Shown in pieces: positions 17,201 to 24,767 of a stretch of DNA of 64,000 nucleotides (within the stretch, counting starts at the first letter, position 1; each line of letters starts with the position of its first letter). The notes below the pieces were generated by a model. That model saw only the letters and a program-made list of their open reading frames with translations, had not been told where the DNA came from and did no database searches. The translations under genes and the position numbers were made by a program. This stretch comes from an uncultured Opitutia bacterium (GTDB taxonomy: Bacteria > Verrucomicrobiota > Verrucomicrobiia > Opitutales > Opitutaceae). Location of the stretch: the NCBI GenBank assembly GCA_903839035.1, contig CAIMAQ010000046.1, forward strand, positions 20,382 through 84,381, in the 5' to 3' direction.

Positions 17201-18193
17201 ATGACCGCCCGCGACCGCTTCGTTCGGACCCTCAACTTTCAAAACTGCGAAGATCGCCTGCCGATGGTCGAGTGGGCCGCATGGTGGGACCTGACGATTG
17301 ACCGGTGGAAGACCGAGGGGCTGCCCAAGGACATTTCCTGGGATGATTCCCTGGCCCACTTTGCCCTCGATCCGCTCGTGCTCATCGGCACCGGGGCCGG
17401 ACCGGCGGGCGAGGTGCCGCCGGCCGTCTCCCGGATCGTGACGGACGAGGCGTCCTATGACGCGCTGCGGCCCTACCTGTTTTCGGACGCCGGCATCGCG
17501 GGCGCCGTCGAACACGCGCGACGGCTGAAGGCCGGCCACGACCGGGGCGACTTTTCCATCCGGCTCTGGCTCGACGGCTATTTCTGGTTCCCGCGCGCGC
17601 AGATGGGAATCGAGCAGCACATGCTGGCCTTCTTCGACCAGCCCGAGTTGATGCACCGGATGAATCGCGACCTGGCCGACTACAACCTGAAGGTCATCGA
17701 CGCCCTCTGCCGCGTGCTGACCCCGGACATGGTCGGCTTCGCGGAGGACATGTCCTACAATCACGGGCCCATGCTGTCCCGCGGGTTTTTCGACGAGTTT
17801 CTCCGACCCTACTACGAGCGCACCGTGCCCGAGATGAAGCGCCGGGGCATCCGCGTGCTGGTGGATACAGATGGCGATGTCACCACGATGATTCCCTGGC
17901 TGCTCGCGGCCGGCATTGAGGGGGTGTATCCGCTGGAGCGCCAGGCCGGCGTCGACGTGGCGAAGCTGCGCGCGGAATTTCCCCGCCTGCTCATGATGGG
18001 GGGCTTCGACAAGATGGTGATGTCCCAGGGCGAGGCGCGCATGCGGGCCGAGTTCGAACGCCTGCTCCCGGTGATGCGCACCGGTGGCTATGTCCCCTCG
18101 GTGGATCACCAGACCCCGCCCGAGGTGTCGCTCACGAATTACCAGATCTACGTCCGCCTGTTTCGGGAATACTGCGAACGCGCCGCGCACTAA
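17201..18193 (+). CDS. Uroporphyrinogen-decarboxylase (URO-D) superfamily protein 1
   Basis: 330 residues from the ATG at 17201; the longer frame runs into the opposite gene's promoter. The barrel is of the URO-D type found in methyltransferase-like proteins rather than the haem enzyme: it lacks the true URO-D start (WFMRQAGR) and ends with GGYVPSVDHQTPPEVSLTNYQIY, typical of the MtaA/CmuA-related and uncharacterised members that are common in carbohydrate clusters. The conserved Asp/His around VLVDTDGDV may bind the ligand. A second member lies at 23553-24659, so the pair brackets the arabinose-type genes. No corrinoid protein is nearby. The function is unknown. Confidence 0.8.
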   Translation: MTARDRFVRTLNFQNCEDRLPMVEWAAWWDLTIDRWKTEGLPKDISWDDSLAHFALDPLVLIGTGAGPAGEVPPAVSRIVTDEASYDALRPYLFSDAGIAGAVEHARRLKAGHDRGDFSIRLWLDGYFWFPRAQMGIEQHMLAFFDQPELMHRMNRDLADYNLKVIDALCRVLTPDMVGFAEDMSYNHGPMLSRGFFDEFLRPYYERTVPEMKRRGIRVLVDTDGDVTTMIPWLLAAGIEGVYPLERQAGVDVAKLRAEFPRLLMMGGFDKMVMSQGEARMRAEFERLLPVMRTGGYVPSVDHQTPPEVSLTNYQIYVRLFREYCERAAH

Positions 18194-18205
18194 TGCGGCG
18201 GCGGC

Positions 18206-19390
18206 TTACTGGAGTAGCGGCAGGGTCTCCGGTGAAAACCTGACCTTCGCCGCCAGCCGCCGCAGCGCCGGCAGCGCTGACTTCCGCAGCAGCACCACGA
18301 CCGTGCCCCCGCTGCCCCCGCCGCTCACCCGCGCCCCGTAAAAACCGCGCTGGGGCCCGAGGGCCCGCACCGCCGCGACCATCTGGTCCGTCTCCGGGCA
18401 GCCCAGGCCAATCGACGAATAACCCGCATGGGACTGGTACAACAGGTCCCCCACCATGCGCAGCGTCGCCTCGCGCGATTTTACCGTGGCCCCGCGCAGC
18501 AGCGCCACCGCGGCCTCGGCGCGGAAATTCTCCTCCACCGGGAACGTCACCGCCGCGCGCACCGCGTAGGTCTTCCCCGGCTCGATCTTCGACAGCGGGT
18601 CGTCCACGCCACCGGCCCGCGCCAGGAACGTCCGTCCGCTGATCTTCACCGGCAGCGCCGTGCGGGTTAGCGCCCGCACCTCGGCCGGGGTCAGTTCGGT
18701 CGCATGCGTCAGCCGGCGGCCCGTCGCCCGCTCAATGAGCTTCCGGCCCATGAAAGCTCCGGCCCGCGCCGTGGCGTACGGCGAGGCGGTCACCGCGTGT
18801 TTCACCCCGCTCGGCCAGCCCACCGCCACCACCCCCGGCGGCAGCCGCACCGGCGCGCCGAGTAGGTCCGGCCGGCAGAGGATCGGCAGCAGCGCCCCGC
18901 GCACCCCATAGGCCGAAGCCAGCTGGTCCATCAGCCCGCAGGGCGCACCCACAATTTCGTTTTCCGCGCGCTGTGCGAGCCGCGCCAGCGCCGTGCCCGT
19001 GAATTTGCGGCCGGAAAAAATCTCCAGCGCCCGCAGCGTCGCCACTTCCAGCGCCGCGCTGCTGCTCACCCCCATTGACGCCGGCACGCGCGACCGGATG
19101 GAAAACTTCAGCCCTGCCTTCGGTTGCCAGCGCTGCGCCTCGCAAAACAGCAAAAAGCAGCCGTACGCGTAACGCACCCACTTCGGCACCACCGCTGCCG
19201 GGGTGCCCGCCGCCACGACCCAGCGGCCTTCCTGCGCGCTCACCAGGACAAACTCCTTGGCCGCATGCGCCGACACCGTCACCCGCGTGGTCAGCCGCAG
19301 TGGCATCTCCAACACGAGCGAACCGCTGTAGTCCGCCACTCCGCCCAGAAAATCCAGCCGCCCCGGGGCCTCGCCGATGACCGTCTTCAT
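18206..19390 (-). CDS. GHMP kinase, L-arabinokinase-like
   Basis: 394 residues. The ATG at 19390 overlaps the stop of the upstream phosphatase gene by one base. Motif 1 is APGRLDFLGGVADYSGSLVL (8-27), which corresponds to the plant L-arabinokinase APGRLD-GGIADYSGSLVL and not to galactokinase GRVNLIGEHTDY. Motif 2 is PASMGVSSSAALE (103-115), then VGAPCGLMDQLASAYG (147-162) and motif 3 SGGGSGGTVVVLL (356-368). The blocks RAGAFMGRKLI, the DDP turn, VRAAVTFPVEENFR and GDLLYQSH-GYSS-GLG also fit plant ARA1. The likely reaction is ATP + L-arabinose to beta-L-arabinose-1-phosphate in the cytoplasm; galactose remains an alternative substrate. Confidence 0.85.
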   Translation of the reverse strand: MKTVIGEAPGRLDFLGGVADYSGSLVLEMPLRLTTRVTVSAHAAKEFVLVSAQEGRWVVAAGTPAAVVPKWVRYAYGCFLLFCEAQRWQPKAGLKFSIRSRVPASMGVSSSAALEVATLRALEIFSGRKFTGTALARLAQRAENEIVGAPCGLMDQLASAYGVRGALLPILCRPDLLGAPVRLPPGVVAVGWPSGVKHAVTASPYATARAGAFMGRKLIERATGRRLTHATELTPAEVRALTRTALPVKISGRTFLARAGGVDDPLSKIEPGKTYAVRAAVTFPVEENFRAEAAVALLRGATVKSREATLRMVGDLLYQSHAGYSSIGLGCPETDQMVAAVRALGPQRGFYGARVSGGGSGGTVVVLLRKSALPALRRLAAKVRFSPETLPLLQ

Positions 19391-20397
19391 CAGGCGCCGA
19401 GGTGCTTCCTGATCAACCGCCGCAACACCGGCCGCACGGTCCGCGCGAGCGTCGGGTTGGCATATCCCATCCACGCCACCGGCGACGTGGTATCGAGCCG
19501 CGTGCGCAGCGGCTTTCCATCCGGCGCCTCCACGATCCCGCCCGCCTCCTGCAGAATGAGCGCCGTGCAGATGTCGTACGGGTGGCAGCACAGGGACGCG
19601 CTCCCGAGCTTCAGCTTCGCATACGCCGGCGGCCGCAGGTCGCCCAGCATCCGGTCATGTCCGATCACGAGCTCATAAATTTGCCCGCCCGTGGAAAGGT
19701 ACTGGTCGTCAAACACCAGCTGCCCGCCGTTTTTACCGAGCACGCCGAGCTTCTTCCACAGCTCCTCCTCGAGCGTCGCCAGGAGCGCCTTGCCCTCGGG
19801 GAAGAACCGCGCGATTGACGCAAAACCATGCTCAAAGTTTTTCGCCTTCGACGGCCGCAGCGGCAGGGACTGCCGCCGACCCGTGCGCAGGTCGTGCAGC
19901 TCCGCCACCACGCCGCGCCCGCGCACCGCGCTGAGCTGGTCGCCGCGCCACTGCTTGCTCGTGGGCAGTTCCGTCATCGCCGCGACCACGATGTCCCCGA
20001 GATGCGTCTGCGCCCCACGCTGCGGGGCCAGCGCCGCCAGCGCCCAGGCCGAGCGCTTGTCGTACATCAGGTTCCGCGTGCCATCAATTGGGTCGAGGAT
20101 GCACTTGAAGATCGTCTGCGCCACCGGCGTGCCGCGCGGAAACGTCACCGTCTCGCCGTCCTCGACGCCCTCCATCACGAGTTCCACCGGCCACGGGCGC
20201 GGCCAGTGTTTTTCGAACCAGGCAAAAATCGCCGCCTCGGAGATCTTGTCGACCTGGTAGATTGTGTCGGCCGCGGTCACGGCCGCGATCTTCGCGAATG
20301 ACTTTCCGCCCTTCGCCCGCGCCGCAATCAGCGTGTCGCGCAGGTCCACTTGCAGCGCGCAGAGCAGCCGCCGGGCGTAATCAAGATTTGTTTTCAT
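19390..20397 (-). CDS. Inositol monophosphatase-family phosphatase
   Basis: 335 residues. The metal-binding signature DPIDGTRNLMY (~112-122) is that of the IMPase/FBPase superfamily, with an upstream acidic stretch (ELVMEGVEDGE) and a downstream CHPYDICTALILQEAGG matching the WDxAAG-type second motif with Tyr-Asp. It should remove phosphate from an inositol-, sugar- or nucleotide-type monophosphate with Mg2+. The 1-nt overlap with the GHMP kinase shows co-translation, so a sugar phosphate in that pathway is the likely substrate (inference). Only 18 bp separate its start from that of the divergent GH127-like gene. Confidence 0.85.
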   Translation of the reverse strand: MKTNLDYARRLLCALQVDLRDTLIAARAKGGKSFAKIAAVTAADTIYQVDKISEAAIFAWFEKHWPRPWPVELVMEGVEDGETVTFPRGTPVAQTIFKCILDPIDGTRNLMYDKRSAWALAALAPQRGAQTHLGDIVVAAMTELPTSKQWRGDQLSAVRGRGVVAELHDLRTGRRQSLPLRPSKAKNFEHGFASIARFFPEGKALLATLEEELWKKLGVLGKNGGQLVFDDQYLSTGGQIYELVIGHDRMLGDLRPPAYAKLKLGSASLCCHPYDICTALILQEAGGIVEAPDGKPLRTRLDTTSPVAWMGYANPTLARTVRPVLRRLIRKHLGA

Positions 20398-20415
20398 TGT
20401 GGAGGTCAGTCAGTG

Positions 20416-22299
20416 ATGGGCCCCATGGCTGATGCAAAAAATGTGGTCCCGACCGGAAGTTTCTACGAGGCGGAAATTCCGGACACACTCGACCTCGCCG
20501 ACCGCGCTCGCCTCGCGGTACAGGGGATGCTCAACATCCTCGACCCGGCGCTGATGACAATGTTCGGGCTGGCCCATTTCAACACCCGCGCGCCGCTCCT
20601 CCGGCACTGGTCGGCCGATATCCCGCTCGACCCCAAGCTCGCCGAGTCGCTGCCCCTGATGCGCCTCATGTGCGGGACCACCTTCAAGGCGTCGCTAGAG
20701 CAGGACTACCGGGCGGAACTCGTGAGTCGGATTGATGACGGGCTCTACTGGGACCGCTACACGCCCCAGCGCCCGTGGCGGAACATCTACAACGACAGCA
20801 TCAAGTTCTACGGCGCAGGGCGGTCCGAGGATTTTGCCAGCGTCTGGGGTGTGGCGCGGATGATCCGCGCGCTCACGGCCTGGCAGGGCGCCAACGGTGC
20901 GGACACGGCGGAACTCGGCGCCAGCCTCGTCCGCGGCCTGCGCCGCATCGCCGTGGACCGCGACGACTACTCCTACTACCCGCACCGCGGCGGCTGGCAC
21001 GACGGGTTCGTCTACCCGCGCTCGGGCTGGATCGACACGTCCGAGGCCGAGCGTGACCGGGAGGGCCCCGAGGGCTCCGTCACCTGCTTCCAGGGCCACC
21101 AGATCTACGCCGCGGCGCAGCACTACGTCCTCACCGGTGATCCCGTCGCCAAGGACCTGGCCGCCCGCCTGTCCCGGTACGTCATGAAGGCGAAATTCTG
21201 GGGCGGCACGCTCGCGCTCGATCCCGCGAAGCCGGGCGGCTTCGAGATCGTCCCCGACGCCCCCTTCCGTCACGGCGCGCAACTCGGCCATTGGCCGGTG
21301 CACTTCCACGCCCGCGCCATCGCCCTGCGCGGCCTGCTCAAATACGCCATGGCCTGCGGGGACGACCGGACGCTCGAGTTCGTCCGGGCCGCGTACGACT
21401 TCACCATGTCGCAAGGCATTCGACGCCTCGGGTGGATCAACACCCATCCGCCCGGGATCGGGTGCGAGGGCTGTGCGCTCGGCGACCTCATCGCGCTGGC
21501 CATCCGCCTGACCGAAGCCGGGGCCGGCGACTACTGGGACGACGTTGACGCCATTGTGCGCAACCAGCTCGCGGAGCAGCAGATCACCAACGGCCCGGCC
21601 CTCACGGCGTTCTGCGCGACGCAGCCGGAGGGCCCGCCGCAAACCGAGGCTGCCACGGGCTTCGAAACGACCGACGACGCCGTAAACCGGAGCGTCGGCG
21701 TGTTCTTCGGCATCACGAAACCCGACGCCGTCACCGACCCGTGGGTGATGCACTGCTGCACCGGCAACGCCAGCCAGGGCCTGTACTATGCATGGGAGGG
21801 CGCCCTGCGGGAGAGCGACGGCGCAGCGGTTGTGAACCTCCTGCTCAACCGCGCCGGTCGCACCGTGGACGTTGACAGCCACCTGCCGCACGCCGGCCGC
21901 ATCGACCTACGGGTGAAACAAGCCTGCCGCGTGTCCGTCCGCATTCCGCACTGGGTGGACCTCGGCGCAGTTCAGGTCAGATCCCGCGGTGCGCTCGTCC
22001 CGGTGGAACGGCTTGGCCGTTATCTGACGGTCCGCGACCGGCCCGCCGGCGACGTCGTGACTTTCACCTTTCCCCTTCATGAGCGCACCGAGACCTACGT
22101 CGTCAACCAAGGGACGCCGGTCGAGGAGACCTACGAATGCGTGTTCCGCGGCAGCACCGCGGTTTCGGTGCGGGGCGGGGCCGGCCTCAAACCGAACGAC
22201 TTTCCGCTCTACCGCAGCCGCGATTCCATGCGGACCAGTCAGGTGGCGATGAAAAAGGCTTCCTGCTTCGTCGCCGACCGGCGGTTCACGGAGTGGTGA
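20416..22299 (+). CDS. GH127-like glycosidase (beta-L-arabinofuranosidase type)
   Basis: 627 residues. The ATG at 20416 is chosen because GGAGG lies 10 bp upstream; ATG 20425 is an alternative. The fold reads as an (alpha/alpha)6 barrel followed by beta-sandwich segments. The zinc/thiolate site of GH127 (Glu-x-Cys and Cys-Cys) fits: C350-E351-G-C353 in GCEGCALGDL and C447-C448 in HCCTGN. In the family one of the paired Cys is the nucleophile. No signal peptide is present, so it would act on imported oligosaccharides or glycosides in the cytoplasm. It lies divergently beside the arabinokinase-like operon and convergent with galT, which supports L-arabinose release. Assignment to the exact GH family is uncertain. 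Confidence 0.75.
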   Translation: MGPMADAKNVVPTGSFYEAEIPDTLDLADRARLAVQGMLNILDPALMTMFGLAHFNTRAPLLRHWSADIPLDPKLAESLPLMRLMCGTTFKASLEQDYRAELVSRIDDGLYWDRYTPQRPWRNIYNDSIKFYGAGRSEDFASVWGVARMIRALTAWQGANGADTAELGASLVRGLRRIAVDRDDYSYYPHRGGWHDGFVYPRSGWIDTSEAERDREGPEGSVTCFQGHQIYAAAQHYVLTGDPVAKDLAARLSRYVMKAKFWGGTLALDPAKPGGFEIVPDAPFRHGAQLGHWPVHFHARAIALRGLLKYAMACGDDRTLEFVRAAYDFTMSQGIRRLGWINTHPPGIGCEGCALGDLIALAIRLTEAGAGDYWDDVDAIVRNQLAEQQITNGPALTAFCATQPEGPPQTEAATGFETTDDAVNRSVGVFFGITKPDAVTDPWVMHCCTGNASQGLYYAWEGALRESDGAAVVNLLLNRAGRTVDVDSHLPHAGRIDLRVKQACRVSVRIPHWVDLGAVQVRSRGALVPVERLGRYLTVRDRPAGDVVTFTFPLHERTETYVVNQGTPVEETYECVFRGSTAVSVRGGAGLKPNDFPLYRSRDSMRTSQVAMKKASCFVADRRFTEW

Positions 22300-22323
22300 C
22301 CTTCGCCTTCGCGCTTTCCGCGC

Positions 22324-23355
22324 TTAGCCAAGTTTCTTGTAATGCACGGGCGGCACCGCGCGCAGTTCGGCTGCCTTGGCGTCGGGATCGGTCTCATTGG
22401 TCATCGAGCCGCCGCCGATTTCCGGGCCGGCGAGATACTTCATGGTGTCGGGCAGGCGCAGCGGCGGGTGAAACTCGAGGTGAAACGGATAGCCCGGGTG
22501 ATCCCGGCCAGCCCCCGGGGCCTGATGCACCGCCATGACGTACGGCATCGGCATCCGCCAGAGGTTGTCGTAGCGGATCGCGACCTCGCGGATCATCAGC
22601 CCAAGCGACGCCCGCTCCGCCAGCGTGAGCCCGGTCAGCGACGCCACCTGCCGCTTCGGCAGGATGTAGACCTCGTAGGCGTAGCGCGCGAACCACGGCA
22701 CGCAGGCGAGCCAGTCGTCGTTCTGCGTAATCACCCGCGGGCCGGCGGATTCGCGCGCGAGGAGGTCCGGCCCGAGGTGACGGCCGGTGCGCTGGAAATA
22801 TTTCCGCGAGCTCTCGACCTCACTCGCCGTGAAGCCGTAGACGAGATTGCCCGCATAGATCTGGCAGTGCGGATGCGGATTCGAGGTGCCGACGAGCGAA
22901 CCCTTGTTCTCAAAAATCAGCACGTGTTCGACGTCCGGCCGCGCCGCCAGCGCCACCGTCCGCTCCGCCCAGAGGTCCACCACCGCACCGCACTCCGCGT
23001 CAGTCAGGTCCACAAACGTCTTCGCGTGGTCGGGGCTGTAGCACACGACTTCAGCCGTGCCCGTCGCCGGCCGGGTCCGGTAAAACTCATCACCCCCCGC
23101 CGGCGCGGGGGCGTCGGCCGAAAAACACGGCAGGTCGTTCGTGAAACCGTAAACCCCCGGATACTGCGGGTTTTCCCCCTGCAGCCGCTTCACCCCCGGG
23201 CATAGCGCGCAATTCGGGTCGAAGTGCGGCGGGGTCACCTCCGCCGGCTTGTGCGTGTCACCTACCCAGGGCCGGCCCCCGCGATGCGAGGTGTAGAGCA
23301 CCCACTCCTCGCGGAGCGGATGCCAGCGCTGCTGCCAGACGACGGGCGGGGGCAT
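22324..23355 (-). CDS. galT: Galactose-1-phosphate uridylyltransferase family (GalT)
   Basis: 343 residues. Hallmarks are the zinc cysteines CALC (C49, C52), SNPHPHCQIY with the HPH-x-Q triad (H161, nucleophile H163, Q165) and the second-domain stretch AVHQAPGAGRDHPGYPFHLEFHPP. The enzyme transfers UMP between UDP-glucose and a sugar-1-phosphate through a uridylyl-His intermediate. No epimerase (galE) is next to it. Its neighbours are an L-arabinokinase-like kinase and a GH127-like enzyme, so L-arabinose-1-phosphate is a plausible acceptor besides galactose-1-phosphate (inference). It stands alone on its strand, with its 3' end 24 bp from the GH127-like stop. Confidence 0.88.
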   Translation of the reverse strand: MPPPVVWQQRWHPLREEWVLYTSHRGGRPWVGDTHKPAEVTPPHFDPNCALCPGVKRLQGENPQYPGVYGFTNDLPCFSADAPAPAGGDEFYRTRPATGTAEVVCYSPDHAKTFVDLTDAECGAVVDLWAERTVALAARPDVEHVLIFENKGSLVGTSNPHPHCQIYAGNLVYGFTASEVESSRKYFQRTGRHLGPDLLARESAGPRVITQNDDWLACVPWFARYAYEVYILPKRQVASLTGLTLAERASLGLMIREVAIRYDNLWRMPMPYVMAVHQAPGAGRDHPGYPFHLEFHPPLRLPDTMKYLAGPEIGGGSMTNETDPDAKAAELRAVPPVHYKKLG

Positions 23356-23552
23356 GGAGGGAGTGGGGAAACGACGTTAAATGACCGTCCGCATTTTTTG
23401 GGGCAACCGTTCGGGAAATCCACCTAAATTCGGCGGCGCCGGAGGTGCGGAGCAAAATATCCACGCTTAAGGGACCGGATAGGCGGCCTTCATTCGCGTC
23501 GCGCCCGTCTCCCGGCAATTGCCGCCGGCCCGGGGCGCTCTACGTCTCTGGC

Positions 23553-24659
23553 ATGCCCCTCTCCCCTCGTGACCGCGCGCTGGCAGTGCTGCACGGCCGG
23601 CGTCCCGACCGCGTGCCCTGGTTTGGCGACCTCGACTATCTCGCCACCGCCCAAATCGGACGCGGCCAGCGCCCCCCCGACTTCAAGCAGAGCGCCGCCT
23701 ACCTCGACTGGCACCGGGAGCTGCGCCTCGGCTTTTACCTGCAGGGCTATTTCCCCTTCCGCACGGTCTTTAACCGCTGCCATGTCACGGAAACGCGCGA
23801 GGGCCAGACGCGGACCCGCCGCATCGAGACGCCGCACGGCACGCTGCAGGACCGCTGGACGTGGCTGCCGGAGTCATTCACGGAGGGCCCCGTCGAGCAT
23901 CTCCTGAAGAGCGCGGCGGACCTGCCAGCCTACCAGTTCATGCAGGCCGACATGCGCCACGAGCCCGACTATGCCTTTGGCGAAACCCGCGGGCCACAGA
24001 TCGGCGACAGCGGGCTGCATCTGGCCTACCTGCCGAAAAGCCCGTTCATGCAGATCGTCGCCCTCGACGCCGGCATCATCGCCACCGTGGACATGATCGA
24101 GGACGCCCCGGAGCTGTTCGCCGAAACGCTCGAGGTGGCCGGCCGCTCACACGATGCCGCCGCGGCGCTGGCCGTCGCCGGCCCCGCGGAGTTGCTCATG
24201 ATTCCCGAAAACCTCTCGTCCGAGAGCGTGGGACCCGCGTTGTTCGAGAGGTACATGCGGCCGTACCAGGAGAAATGGACCGCGCGCATCCGGGCGGCGG
24301 GCAAGTTTTCCTGCATGCACCTCGATGGCACGCTGCGGGGACTGATCCGCGAGGAATGCACCGCGGGCTTTGATTTTATCGAGAGCATGACCCCCGCTCC
24401 CGTCGGTGACCTCGCCGTCGAGGATTGGAAGTCCTTTGTCCCGGACACCAAAACCATCTTCTGGGGCGGGATTCCGGGAGCGTATTTTTCGCCGACCACG
24501 AGTGACGCCGAATTCGAGCGCCACGTGCGCGCGACCCTCGCGGTCATGCGCACCGAGCCGCGCTACGTGCTGGGTGTGGCGGACCAGGTGCCGCCGGACG
24601 GATTGGAAAGCCGCCTGCACCGCGTCGCCGAACTGGTCGAGGAATGCGGCGCGTATTGA
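23553..24659 (+). CDS. Uroporphyrinogen-decarboxylase (URO-D) superfamily protein 2
   Basis: 368 residues from the ATG at 23553; the in-frame extension upstream has no support. It is a second URO-D-type barrel, more divergent from the one at 17201: start MPLSPRDRALAVLHGRRPDRVPWFGD, middle PENLSSESVGPALFERYMRPY, then SCMHLDGTLRGLI and the end VLGVADQVPPDGLESRLHRV. The region around GKFSCMHLDG, with a His after a Cys, is where methyltransferase-like members bind metal. The haem-pathway role is unlikely because the Arg signature for uroporphyrinogen is absent. It is divergent from galT and ends before a pair of strong hairpins. Confidence 0.8.
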   Translation: MPLSPRDRALAVLHGRRPDRVPWFGDLDYLATAQIGRGQRPPDFKQSAAYLDWHRELRLGFYLQGYFPFRTVFNRCHVTETREGQTRTRRIETPHGTLQDRWTWLPESFTEGPVEHLLKSAADLPAYQFMQADMRHEPDYAFGETRGPQIGDSGLHLAYLPKSPFMQIVALDAGIIATVDMIEDAPELFAETLEVAGRSHDAAAALAVAGPAELLMIPENLSSESVGPALFERYMRPYQEKWTARIRAAGKFSCMHLDGTLRGLIREECTAGFDFIESMTPAPVGDLAVEDWKSFVPDTKTIFWGGIPGAYFSPTTSDAEFERHVRATLAVMRTEPRYVLGVADQVPPDGLESRLHRVAELVEECGAY

Positions 24660-24681
24660 GCCGCCACCGCCGAGGGTGACC

Positions 24682-24740
24682 GAGGTTGGCCCCGGTGTCC
24701 CAACCTCAGCCCTTGCGCTACGGGGGTAGCGGCAAGGGCT
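24682..24740. terminator. Twin hairpins between convergent genes
   Basis: Stem 1 pairs GAGGTTGG (24682-24689) with CCAACCTC (24700-24707). Stem 2 pairs AGCCCTTG (24708-24715) with CAAGGGCT (24733-24740), with GCTAC/GTAGC inside it. They separate the convergent URO-D-type and Ig/NHL genes and could stop transcription from both sides. There is no T-run, so they may instead be part of a repeat family. Confidence 0.5.
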
Positions 24741-24767
24741 GGCGATTGGGCCGGGCGGAGTGGCCGT

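Noticed and set aside
18206..19390. Assignment of the GHMP kinase as a standard galactokinase
   Set aside because: The galactokinase signature GRVNLIGEHTDY is absent, and several blocks fit plant L-arabinokinase better, although galactose activity is not excluded.
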